DNA of 25,138 nucleotides, from assembly GCA_023379555.1 (NCBI GenBank), contig JAMCQR010000015.1, positions 1 to 25,138 on the forward strand. Direction: 5' to 3'. A model generated the notes under the pieces. It searched no databases. It was not told the origin of the DNA and saw only the letters and a program-made list of their open reading frames with translations. Of this stretch, positions 1-7,361 are shown in pieces. Each line of letters begins with the position of its first letter. Position 1 is the first letter of the stretch. The DNA comes from Thermoplasmatota archaeon. GTDB lineage: Archaea; Thermoplasmatota; Thermoplasmata; Thermoplasmatales; GCA-001856825. The translations under genes and the position numbers were made by a program.

Positions 1-180
1 GGTCCAGAGGCGTCGAATGGATATCACACGGGTTTCAGATTGACTGGACAGGGTGGAGAAGGGAGCACTCACGGCATTGAAGAGTACCTGAAGATAAAGA
101 ACATTTACGTGAACTATTCACGAAAAGATCTCGAAATTGAGACGGTAAGGGAAGAGATCCTGAAGCCATCCCAGGGGTAG
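1..180 (+). CDS. Aldehyde dehydrogenase, C-terminal fragment (cut by window edge)
   Basis: An open frame enters from the left edge and ends at TAG 178-180, giving 59 residues. The sequence shows a GGEGSTHGIEEYL stretch followed by KNIYVNYS. This matches the C-terminal end of NAD(P)-dependent aldehyde dehydrogenases, where a G-x-GGEG/GREG segment precedes the HG(I/L)EEY helix and the final oligomerisation strand. The catalytic Cys and cofactor-binding residues lie outside the window, so the substrate cannot be judged. In Thermoplasmatales such enzymes include glyceraldehyde and semialdehyde dehydrogenases of sugar and sugar-acid breakdown, which would suit the neighbouring sugar genes, but that is inference. 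The family call is fairly safe from this fragment; the specific function is not. Confidence 0.7.
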   Translation, partial: GPEASNGYHTGFRLTGQGGEGSTHGIEEYLKIKNIYVNYSRKDLEIETVREEILKPSQG

Positions 181-522
181 ATACGGTTCAAGCAAACAGT
201 AATTCGCATCGAAGGTTCACATTCTTATTTCATCCTTCTAATCACTATCTCAAAAGATCGATTCCGAGATGATTTTTTTGCACAGTTCTTCACAGTTGAA
301 AGCGTCGCTTCATCTTTCAATGAATCACCATCATATGTACGAGCGGATTTACTTTTTCTGATTTGATTAATTTTCAAATCTCGGAAGTTTTTGCAGATGG
401 TTCAGACGGTTTCACACATTTGAATTCTATTATCTTGTTCTCAATCGCGGTGTCATCACGCCTTTAGAATGCAACGTGCTCACATTTAAAACTTCAAGAA
501 CTTTTTGAAATGCAGTATGGAA
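181..522. other. Gene-poor gap between convergent genes
   Basis: These 342 bases separate the aldehyde dehydrogenase end from the 3' end of the MFS gene on the other strand. A run of seven T at 273-279 could serve as a terminator for the upstream gene. On the minus strand an open frame of 58 codons (401 down to 225) lacks an ATG start and resembles nothing I recognise; it contains the peptide ARTYDGDSLKDE. It may be a gene remnant or chance. No RNA gene or clear inverted repeat was seen. Confidence 0.4.
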
Positions 523-1818
523 TCAGATACGATCCACTTGAGATTCCCTGAGTTGTTCTCCCCTGATCTTCATTTTCTCTCTGAATTTCAAAATGTCCTT
601 TGGAATAATGAATATTAGTAATGCGAAAACAATTCCACAAAATATCCAGGTCACTGAGCTGACAACAGTGATTGCGAACTGAAGTGATATGACAGTAGCC
701 ACAATTCCGACTATTCCAGGTCCGAATGCACTCCCAGCACTTGCAAAGAAATTGAGGTACGCAGTCGCGCTCCCCCGCAGTTCTGGCTCAATGATATCCA
801 TGACTCCTGCATTCACACTAGGTCCCGCCATAGGTAGTACAAATGCAGTAATGACCCCAAGCACGTAGAAGCGGTCAACCGAAGTTGTGTACATAGTAAG
901 AAAGATGAGAATTGCAGACAAGAACACAACAACCGTTCCGAGGATTGCTCTTCCGCTTGATATCCTCTTGAACAGAAAGTCGCTTAGATACCCAGAGACT
1001 AAGTTGCCTGCGACCATTGAAAGTATCCACATTAAAAGTACCACAGTTATCGTAAATGACGGTATTTTCCTGACAATGGCCATATAGGTGATTATCCAGA
1101 AGCTTATCGCAGTCCAAGGAATGGTCCCGAAGAATCCCTGGATGAAAAGAAGGAGAAGAGATCTGTTCGTAAGTATCTTCTTGATGTCTGAGAGCTTGAC
1201 CTTGTATATATCCGAGGCAACATGGCCTTGCAGTTCAGGCTCAGATGATCCTCTTGGAATTTCTTTTACCAGAAAGAAGATCAGTGCTCCGACTGCAAGA
1301 CTGAGTCCGGCTGTGATAAAGAATGAATATCTCCAGTTCAGTCCTGCCCCAATGACTGTAAGGGGAATGACTATGCCAAGGAGATATCCAATTGGACTAG
1401 CAGCATTGATCACACCCATTGCCTTTCCCCTGCTCTTTGGTTCAAAATAATCCGCTGTGAGAGTGTAAGCTCCTGATGGGAGAGGATAGCCGATTCCGGT
1501 CAGAATCCTTGTCACGAATAACTGAGAAAATATCCTGGATAGAGCGTTGATCCATGTCGTTGCTCCCAGAATCACTGCCATTAGGACCGTAAGAAGTTTT
1601 CTGGAGTATTTATCGTACAAGTACCCCCAGAATGGATAAAGAACAGTTCCAACTATCAACGTGGAAGTTACCAGTAATCCAAGAATTGCGTCGGTAACGT
1701 GGTACTCCTGGATAAGCTGTGGTTCCACCGCTGATATTACGTAAGTGTCTGCAGATTGTATCATGAGAAAAGCTGACAAAACGGTAACAACTCCCCATTT
1801 GTACCTGCTTTTGCTCAT
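523..1818 (-). CDS. MFS transporter, 12-TM type
   Basis: The 431-residue protein is almost entirely hydrophobic, with about 12 predicted membrane segments. A charged cytoplasmic loop lies near residues 195-215, between the two six-helix halves. The loop after TM2 carries GYLYDKYSRK (about residues 65-74), a good version of MFS motif A (G-x-x-x-D-x-x-x-R-K). A second, weaker copy, GYLSDFLFKR, lies in the second half. This places it in the major facilitator superfamily, in the broad group of organic anion and sugar-acid carriers; the substrate cannot be read from sequence. The start is ATG 1818, with an A/T-rich box near 1843-1849 about 27 nt upstream, consistent with leaderless transcription. 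It is divergent from the small gene at 1942 and may serve the sugar island, which is inference. Confidence 0.85.
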   Translation of the reverse strand: MSKSRYKWGVVTVLSAFLMIQSADTYVISAVEPQLIQEYHVTDAILGLLVTSTLIVGTVLYPFWGYLYDKYSRKLLTVLMAVILGATTWINALSRIFSQLFVTRILTGIGYPLPSGAYTLTADYFEPKSRGKAMGVINAASPIGYLLGIVIPLTVIGAGLNWRYSFFITAGLSLAVGALIFFLVKEIPRGSSEPELQGHVASDIYKVKLSDIKKILTNRSLLLLFIQGFFGTIPWTAISFWIITYMAIVRKIPSFTITVVLLMWILSMVAGNLVSGYLSDFLFKRISSGRAILGTVVVFLSAILIFLTMYTTSVDRFYVLGVITAFVLPMAGPSVNAGVMDIIEPELRGSATAYLNFFASAGSAFGPGIVGIVATVISLQFAITVVSSVTWIFCGIVFALLIFIIPKDILKFREKMKIRGEQLRESQVDRI

Positions 1819-1842
1819 TCTCTCGTATATTTTTTAAACCGT

Positions 1843-1849
1843 ATTAATA
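1843..1849 (-). promoter_or_regulatory. Probable TATA box of the MFS gene
   Basis: On the minus strand this reads TATTAAT inside a very A/T-rich stretch (1826-1860), centred about 27 nt before the ATG at 1818. The spacing fits leaderless initiation. A second candidate, TTTAAAAAATATA, at 1827-1838 is too close to the ATG for that. Confidence 0.4.
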
Positions 1850-1908
1850 ATTTTTTACGATTTTTCTCTTACTGTTAATGAGTCTAAAAAATATAAAGCA
1901 AGACAAAG

Positions 1909-1917
1909 ATTTATTCA
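1909..1917 (+). promoter_or_regulatory. Probable TATA box of the gene at 1942
   Basis: The box ATTTATTCA is centred about 28 nt before ATG 1942, and no SD site precedes the ATG. Another A/T-rich element, AAAATATAAAG, lies upstream at about 1887-1897. Confidence 0.4.
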
Positions 1918-1941
1918 TACTAAAAATTTTCATATTAGAAA

Positions 1942-2304
1942 ATGAATACAAATTGGATATACTTGCCAGTTCAATACTTGAAAAACAGTTTTAAAAAGAT
2001 CGATGACAGAACAATAGAGTTCAAAATCAAGAATATGGAAGGATCTGCGAGAGTGAACATTTCCCCGTCCATCTACTTGGATGGTAAAGACATCTCTGCT
2101 GGAAGCACTGTGAGCACTAATGAAGGAGAATTTGAAGCTGTAAAAAAGAACATGGACCTGGACATTTTGCTGGGTGAATCTATTGTTATGAGATCAGTCT
2201 TAGAAAAGCCTCTCAATCCGGGAAGTCATAAAATTAAGGTAATCATCGGAGTTAACTTTCCGCTCTGGACTACATTTGAGTTAGAATTCAAGGTGAAGGC
2301 ATAA
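1942..2304 (+). CDS. Small beta-rich protein, similar to C-glycoside deglycosidase beta subunit (DUF6379-like)
   Basis: The 120-residue protein has no signal peptide or membrane segment, and its alternating polar/hydrophobic pattern suggests an all-beta sandwich. Features that recall the C-glycoside deglycosidase beta-subunit family (about 120-150 residues) are the N-terminal LKNSF segment, EFKIK (residues 26-30), a PSIYLDGKDI segment (43-52), and a late LNPGSHKIKV segment (94-103), where family members have 'L-x-x-G-x-H-x-(I/V)'. In known systems this subunit pairs with a TIM-barrel, metal-dependent alpha subunit that breaks sugar C-glycosides after oxidation of C3. No such partner lies next to it here. 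Instead its 3' end is 3 nt from the 3' end of an NAD-dependent GH4 enzyme, whose family also works through C3 oxidation. The family assignment is from memory of weak motifs and is tentative; the gene itself is well supported. Confidence 0.45.
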   Translation: MNTNWIYLPVQYLKNSFKKIDDRTIEFKIKNMEGSARVNISPSIYLDGKDISAGSTVSTNEGEFEAVKKNMDLDILLGESIVMRSVLEKPLNPGSHKIKVIIGVNFPLWTTFELEFKVKA

Positions 2305-2307
2305 CAA

Positions 2308-3681
2308 TTAATTGAAGTGTTTGGCCATCTCCTTGTTCTCCTTCAGGCTCAATAATTCTTCAACAACTCTTTCTGCCTGTTTGTTAGTCCTGGTGCGCGG
2401 ATCCGCCATCAACCATTCTAAGAGCGTCTCCTTTCCGCCATCCGTGAAAGCCTCAAGTGCCCACTCCATTCTCTGGATTCTCGGAAGAATCGAAAAGTTC
2501 ATCACTTTCTTTGGAAGTTTTCTACCTCCGATTCTATGGATCCCCTTTCCATCAATTACTGAAGGAGTCTCAACTGCAACATTATCTCGGATTCCTTCAA
2601 AAATTCCGTTATTGATAACGTTGACTTGATAGTTACCTCTCACATCGTTTGCCAAAGCGTTTAGTATTGGAACAACAGGTTCATCGCTGATTCCAGATGG
2701 AAATAGATTTGAAAGAGATTCTTTTGTGTTTTCGAGAGCATTGTTTATTGAGGACATATGCCTCTTCTCACTATCCAGGTAAAATTTCCAACCTATTGCA
2801 GAATCGAAGCCACCGAGAGCTCCATACCATCGGACCTTTGTCCTGTGATTTCTGTGATACTTCCAGGATCCGCTCCGGACGGTATCTCCAATCGGAACTA
2901 GTCCAAATTCATTGTACATATCCACCATCGCTGGCGACATCTGAACACTCAGTGGGTTTGACCTAGTTGTAGTCAGCCACCCTTTGTAAAACGAATGGTA
3001 TTCCTTGTCGACCCATTCTCGAAGGATAGGGTAAGCATTTTCTTGACGATTCTTGAACTTGGTCATCCAAATTGTGTGATTGAGACCCATAGACTCAACT
3101 TCCATCTCCTTCTCTCTGAGTCCGACTGAACCTACGATATCCCTATACTCCATGTGACCGTGGCACACTCCCACCAACTTTATCTTGAACAATCGTCCTA
3201 TCAACGTCGTTAGTTCAAACACCGGATTTGAAAGTTGAAGTAGCCAAGATTCCGGGCTCAACTCTTCGACATCTTCTGCAATCTCTCTTGCAAGCTTAAG
3301 TTGGTAGTATCCCCAGATAGTATGGTAGTCAGATACCATGTTCCACTCTACGCTATTTATCCCCCTAAAGTATCCATTTTTCTCAGAGATGGCCCTCATC
3401 TTTTCATAGTACTGGTGTCCTCCAGCCATTGCCGTATTTATTACGAAGTCGGAATCTTTGATGGCTTCTCTCCTGTTTTTAGTCTTGAGAACCGTCATTT
3501 CAAATTTTACTTCAGCAGAATATCTCTTCGCCAGCCTGTACACTGAGTTGAGGCGATCCTCATCTATGTCCATCAGAGAGATGGTGCTTCCCTTCATTTC
3601 TGGAGTCGAGCAGAGATCGTGTATTATAGTAGAACTCCAGAACAAACTTCCTGCTCCTAGTAGTGCAATCTTTAAAGGCAC
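2308..3681 (-). CDS. GH4 family NAD- and metal-dependent glycosidase, alpha-glucuronidase-like
   Basis: The 457-residue protein begins with a Rossmann nucleotide-binding segment, IALLGAGSLFW (5-15), followed by an acidic strand end, LMDIDEDR (36-43). It carries the GH4 landmarks NTAMAGG (82-88), SNPV (151-154), CHGH (173-176) and GLNH (199-202). In GH4, the Cys of the CHx motif and the later His bind Mn2+; here these are Cys173 and His202. NAD+ oxidises C3 so that the glycosidic bond leaves by elimination. The third motif residue tracks specificity: CHS/CHE forms are glucosidases or galactosidases, while CHG forms are alpha-glucuronidases, so a uronide substrate is likely but unproven. The start is GTG 3681. 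An A/T-rich stretch at 3697-3717 can supply a promoter. It is divergent from the PHP gene and convergent with the 1942 gene. Confidence 0.88.
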   Translation of the reverse strand: MPLKIALLGAGSLFWSSTIIHDLCSTPEMKGSTISLMDIDEDRLNSVYRLAKRYSAEVKFEMTVLKTKNRREAIKDSDFVINTAMAGGHQYYEKMRAISEKNGYFRGINSVEWNMVSDYHTIWGYYQLKLAREIAEDVEELSPESWLLQLSNPVFELTTLIGRLFKIKLVGVCHGHMEYRDIVGSVGLREKEMEVESMGLNHTIWMTKFKNRQENAYPILREWVDKEYHSFYKGWLTTTRSNPLSVQMSPAMVDMYNEFGLVPIGDTVRSGSWKYHRNHRTKVRWYGALGGFDSAIGWKFYLDSEKRHMSSINNALENTKESLSNLFPSGISDEPVVPILNALANDVRGNYQVNVINNGIFEGIRDNVAVETPSVIDGKGIHRIGGRKLPKKVMNFSILPRIQRMEWALEAFTDGGKETLLEWLMADPRTRTNKQAERVVEELLSLKENKEMAKHFN

Positions 3682-3814
3682 AATAGGTCACTCACGTCAA
3701 TTATCACCAATAAAATAATAAAGGCTTCGAGAACCGCATGTTAGTTCAACATCATAATGGAAATTCACCTAAGTCTTCCCTATCTCACAAGGTATTGCTT
3801 CAATAAACAAGACG

Positions 3815-3823
3815 TTAAATTTA
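3815..3823 (+). promoter_or_regulatory. Probable TATA box of the PHP gene
   Basis: TTAAATTTA is centred 26 nt before ATG 3845 with no SD site, the spacing expected for a leaderless archaeal mRNA. It also argues against the upstream ATG at 3757 as the real start. Confidence 0.5.
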
Positions 3824-3844
3824 GGGAAGAGATGGCTCTTTGTA

Positions 3845-4759
3845 ATGGAAAACGACATCGTTTATTTTCAGGCTCACACTCATTCAAAATACTCTATAAA
3901 CAGACTGAGCGGAGAGGGAGTTTTTCACAAGTTAACGTGGCCCATTGAACGTTTCATCCTGAGAACAATAATGAAGAGTCCAAAAGGGCTCTTGAAGTTG
4001 GCCCACAAGAAAGGAGTTAGTTATGTGGCCGTCACCGACCACAATCGTGTACCAGCGATAGACGAAGGGAGAGATTATTTGATTACCGGGGAGGAGTGGG
4101 GTCAAAGAAAGGGTCATTCAAATCTTATCAACCTCGTGGTATCTGTTTCTCCAGAGTGTGGATATTTTGAAGGGATCGAACCAGAAAGTCCAAAAGACTT
4201 CCAGAGTGCTGCAGTAGAAACCGCCAGACAGGGAGGTTTTGTTTCAATCAACCATCCCTTCAAGAAAGATGCATGGCTATGGGGGGAGGAAAGTTACACC
4301 CTCGCGAACGCTCTCGAAATATGGAATGGAAAATGGTGTGAAGAGAACCAGAAAGCACTTGATTTGTGGCAGAAATTACTGGTCGGTGGATCCAAGATAT
4401 GGTGCATGGCGGGGAACGATTTTCACGTCAATCGCATCTTCAACATAGATTTCCAGGTAATTGCTTTCACAAATACTGATTCAAAACAGTCTCTGATCTT
4501 AAAGCTAAAAAATGGAGATTTCTCGATCACAAGAGATACTGGAACTCCCATTGTCTTTCTCCGCAAAGATTTGAGTTATCTAATCGAAAAATATCGAGAA
4601 CCAATAGAACTGAGGGTGGTTTTCCCCAGTCACACCGAAAAAAGACAAGATCCTTCGAAAACAGGAGTAATAGAAAGGAAGGAGAATCAGAATTTCGTGA
4701 GATTAGAACTATGGGAAGAAAATACCCCTCTCAGTTTTTCTAATCCCGTTTTCCTTTGA
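3845..4759 (+). CDS. PHP-domain metal-dependent phosphoesterase
   Basis: The 304-residue protein has the full motif series of a PHP domain: HTH at 11-13, TDHN at 64-67, a Glu pair at 83-84 followed by His91, NHP at 136-138, and GNDFH at 190-194. These His/Asp/Glu residues would bind two or three metal ions for phosphate ester hydrolysis. Stand-alone PHP proteins hydrolyse small phosphorylated compounds or nucleotides; specificity is not readable. Residues 205-304 form an extra C-terminal part I do not recognise. The start at ATG 3845 fits a TATA box 26 nt upstream and lies just before the first metal motif, as usual. Its last 51 nt overlap, tail to tail, the 3' end of the glycosidase-like gene on the other strand. 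Being placed among glycosidase genes suggests a sugar-phosphate substrate. Confidence 0.82.
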   Translation: MENDIVYFQAHTHSKYSINRLSGEGVFHKLTWPIERFILRTIMKSPKGLLKLAHKKGVSYVAVTDHNRVPAIDEGRDYLITGEEWGQRKGHSNLINLVVSVSPECGYFEGIEPESPKDFQSAAVETARQGGFVSINHPFKKDAWLWGEESYTLANALEIWNGKWCEENQKALDLWQKLLVGGSKIWCMAGNDFHVNRIFNIDFQVIAFTNTDSKQSLILKLKNGDFSITRDTGTPIVFLRKDLSYLIEKYREPIELRVVFPSHTEKRQDPSKTGVIERKENQNFVRLELWEENTPLSFSNPVFL

Positions 4760-6328
4760 TCCGTACAGCAGTGCTTGGACGAGAAAAGCCGATGAGCCAG
4801 GGAAGTGAATGCCAGTGAGGCATCTTCCGGTTTCACGATCTATTGTTTCACAGCTGAGCCCGTCATCCATGGACAGGTTCTCCAACACAGATCCGTCTCC
4901 AATTCCCGATAACACTTGGGTGGCATAAGAGTGAATCCACGGTTGATTGACGTGCCTGTTTCCAAATCCGCCAAATTTCCCTTCTATTTTGAATTCATTC
5001 TTGTCAGACTTGATCCATTCCAATGTGTTCTTGAATACTCTGGACTCTTTTTCAATAAATCCAAGATACGGAAAGAGGAGAAGGGAACCGGTGGGATCAT
5101 CATAGAACTCGTAGTGACCGTTCAGGTCAGAGGAATAAGAAAACATGTCGTCCTTGACCAACGCTTTCATGATGTCTTCCTTAATCCTTTCAGAGTACTC
5201 CAGGTAGGTTCGATCCAGTAAGACATCCTTGACTCTCAAGGCATACGTGCGCATCGAGTACCAGAGGGCAACGTTGTCAAAAGTAACGTAGGGGTATGTA
5301 GTGGGGTCATCCGAACTGTTTAAATCCGTGCTAAATAAATTGTACTCTTCGCTCTTCCTTGAAATGAGTATGTCCATCAGTTGGCTAGTTCTTGTAACAG
5401 TATCTTCAGGAGTTAGCACGTTGTGAACTATTGCTCTTTCTAGTGCAAGAAAATAGTACGACAACTGATCTAGTTCAAAGCCGTCGTACAATATGCGCCC
5501 ATCCATATATAGAGAATGAATTCCTTTATGCTTCCAATATTTTGTAAACAGCAATGAAAGAAGAACCCTTGCCCTTTCTGGATCGTATCGTTCTATCACC
5601 GGAAAGGTCCAGAATATGAAATCTCTAGCCCAAAATCCACTAGATACATAGTACTTCGGACTCTTCGAAGCAATAATGCAATCATCTTCATTGTCTATGA
5701 ATTTCGAGTTCGAGTTGAAGATCGACATTAGAATGTTGTCTCTCACAACCTTATTGTCGACTTCCTCTAATCGGCTCATGTAGTTATCTGTCTCAATCTC
5801 AAGATTACTTTCTCCGATCCTTGAGAGATGAACTACATTCAGAACCGCTCTATCGGGAGTGTCCCCAATGCCTACAAAGCACCCGCTATTCCCTTGTCTA
5901 AATGCAATAGATGGAAGGCGATCTCCTATAGAGATGTAATAGGCAGGAGTTTCAGACCAGTTAGTCTTTTTGTTCCTTACTCTACTGGGGATTTCCCAGA
6001 ATATCTTCGAATAGGCACTCACGATGAGTTTACTGCGTATCTTGATTCCAAGGTAAAAACCCGGCCTGTCTGGGGGAATCACTATCTTTATCCCTGCATC
6101 TCTAGAGATCTTCTCCAGCCATCCAGAACCTCGGAAGTCATTCTCCGAGACAAGCCCACGCACTCTGAAACAGACTAGTGTCGATCCGCTGCTGACCGGG
6201 AAACAGATCTCCAGAACGTCTTCTTTTATGATAATTGAAAGGTAATAGTTAGCACCTAACCTGTAATTCTGCTTGACAACTCTGTCGGGCGAAGTTATTA
6301 ACTTCTTATTGGCAAAGTCATAACTCAA
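4709..6328 (-). CDS. Six-hairpin (alpha/alpha)6-barrel glycosidase-like protein
   Basis: The 539-residue protein has a beta-rich N-terminal half (about 1-190) and a helical C-terminal half. The second half contains SSGFWARDFIFWTFPVI (about residues 231-247), an acidic FDNVALWY segment, DDPTGSLLLFPYLGF and a final FPGSSAFLVQALL. The arrangement of a beta-sandwich followed by paired helices with Trp/Asp-rich loops recalls six-hairpin glycosidases such as glucoamylase-like, GH63, GH125 and amylo-glucosidase domains, but I cannot assign a family. The W-x-R-D segment is where those enzymes hold a sugar or an acidic catalytic residue. No signal peptide is seen. The start is TTG 6328, overlapping the previous gene's stop by 11 nt, so it should be translated as the third gene of the SIS operon. 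The product is probably a cytoplasmic glycosidase; the substrate is unknown. Confidence 0.6.
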   Translation of the reverse strand: MSYDFANKKLITSPDRVVKQNYRLGANYYLSIIIKEDVLEICFPVSSGSTLVCFRVRGLVSENDFRGSGWLEKISRDAGIKIVIPPDRPGFYLGIKIRSKLIVSAYSKIFWEIPSRVRNKKTNWSETPAYYISIGDRLPSIAFRQGNSGCFVGIGDTPDRAVLNVVHLSRIGESNLEIETDNYMSRLEEVDNKVVRDNILMSIFNSNSKFIDNEDDCIIASKSPKYYVSSGFWARDFIFWTFPVIERYDPERARVLLSLLFTKYWKHKGIHSLYMDGRILYDGFELDQLSYYFLALERAIVHNVLTPEDTVTRTSQLMDILISRKSEEYNLFSTDLNSSDDPTTYPYVTFDNVALWYSMRTYALRVKDVLLDRTYLEYSERIKEDIMKALVKDDMFSYSSDLNGHYEFYDDPTGSLLLFPYLGFIEKESRVFKNTLEWIKSDKNEFKIEGKFGGFGNRHVNQPWIHSYATQVLSGIGDGSVLENLSMDDGLSCETIDRETGRCLTGIHFPGSSAFLVQALLYGSKENGIRKTERGIFFP

Positions 6329-7352
6329 TTTCTACAGTCCCCTCTACATAGTCCAATGATTGATTGGATAAGGTATGTCGGTCAACATATTCATTCAAGC
6401 TGTATCCAGGAATGCCAGTTATCGAATGAAAACCTGTAACCGGTAGATTTCCAATATAGCTCATCCTAGTGTCTCCAACTTCTGCCTTCTTTGTTATGCC
6501 GGATTGTCCTTCAAATCTAATGTCAAGCAAATTCCCAACCATCATGGGATTGATAACGTTCTTGATCCTTTCCATTCTTTGAGTAATGTGATACGCAGAG
6601 TCCATCCATTCTTCCGGTTGCCATCTGCCGTTACTGAGGAAGGAATTCCACTTTCCAGGATTGGCATCCGGCTGTATAATTAGATCTGCATCTTCCAGTT
6701 CTGAGATGTACGTGGGTTCAAAAGCATCCAAACTGATTGCTATGCCGATCTTCTTTTCATCAAGCTTGAAAGGGGACACGGTTGAGATGTCCCCGCCAGA
6801 GATCCCAAGATCTGATTCCATGGCGGTTGGAAAAACCTTGTCTTGTCTGAATAAAAGTTCGCCAGAGGTGCCGAATACAAATGCGGTGTTGTAAACTCTT
6901 GCTATAGAGAATTCCCAGTTTTCACCCTTCTTTTCGAATCTAGGCATATTGTTGCACGCAAGAGTGTGAACAGAGTATTCTTTGGAAAGAGAACTAAAAA
7001 AATTATAGAATTTTCGAACAAAAAGATCCGTGAGGGAAAGAAAGATGGCAGTTGTAAAATTCTGAATATCATTTTCCTTTGCAATTGAATCTATCCTCCT
7101 TTGGTCTTTGGAATAAAGTACCTGCATTGCTTCGAGCGAGGACTGTGCTTTCATTCCGGCAAAGGCAGTTAGGAGTCCGATATCTTCGGGGAACACTATA
7201 AAGTCGCCGGGATTGGTATTCTTATAAAACCTTTCAACGTGAGAGGGAAACCCACTCCCGAAATCATCGACCTCAATTTTGAATTGAACCCCGATAAATC
7301 TCACGAATGTTATATTGTCAGGAAACTTAAAAACTTTCTTTAGATCTACCAA
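6318..7352 (-). CDS. Carbon-nitrogen hydrolase (nitrilase) fold protein lacking the catalytic Cys
   Basis: The 344-residue protein follows the nitrilase plan. An N-terminal strand with GVQF is at 21-24, and FPE with the catalytic-type Glu56 follows. FRQDKVFP contains Lys172, and a strand-loop GIAISLDAFEP lies at 203-213. In nitrilases and amidases this last motif is normally I-C-Y/x-D-x-x-x-P and carries the nucleophilic Cys; here the position is Ser207 (codon AGT). The downstream segment ADLIIQPDANPG also fits the family. The protein is therefore either not a classical amidase, a Ser-dependent variant, or a binding or structural protein. The start is TTG 7352, 9 nt after the SIS gene's stop, with no strong SD. 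It is the middle gene of an operon with a sugar isomerase/deaminase and a glycosidase-like protein, so a sugar amide or acetamido compound is a possible ligand. Confidence 0.68.
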   Translation of the reverse strand: MVDLKKVFKFPDNITFVRFIGVQFKIEVDDFGSGFPSHVERFYKNTNPGDFIVFPEDIGLLTAFAGMKAQSSLEAMQVLYSKDQRRIDSIAKENDIQNFTTAIFLSLTDLFVRKFYNFFSSLSKEYSVHTLACNNMPRFEKKGENWEFSIARVYNTAFVFGTSGELLFRQDKVFPTAMESDLGISGGDISTVSPFKLDEKKIGIAISLDAFEPTYISELEDADLIIQPDANPGKWNSFLSNGRWQPEEWMDSAYHITQRMERIKNVINPMMVGNLLDIRFEGQSGITKKAEVGDTRMSYIGNLPVTGFHSITGIPGYSLNEYVDRHTLSNQSLDYVEGTVEIEL

Positions 7353-7361
7353 ATTTCTGTT

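Noticed and set aside
875..1450. Open frames on both strands inside the MFS gene
   Set aside because: They are in other frames of a well-supported transporter and have no recognisable protein features.
3757..3948. 63-codon plus-strand frame starting at ATG 3757
   Set aside because: It overlaps the start of the PHP gene in another frame and resembles no family; the TATA box points to 3845.
6890..7090. Cys133 (LACNNMP) as the nucleophile of the nitrilase-like protein
   Set aside because: It lies before the Lys172 motif, whereas the family Cys follows it in the GIAISLD strand-loop where Ser207 stands.
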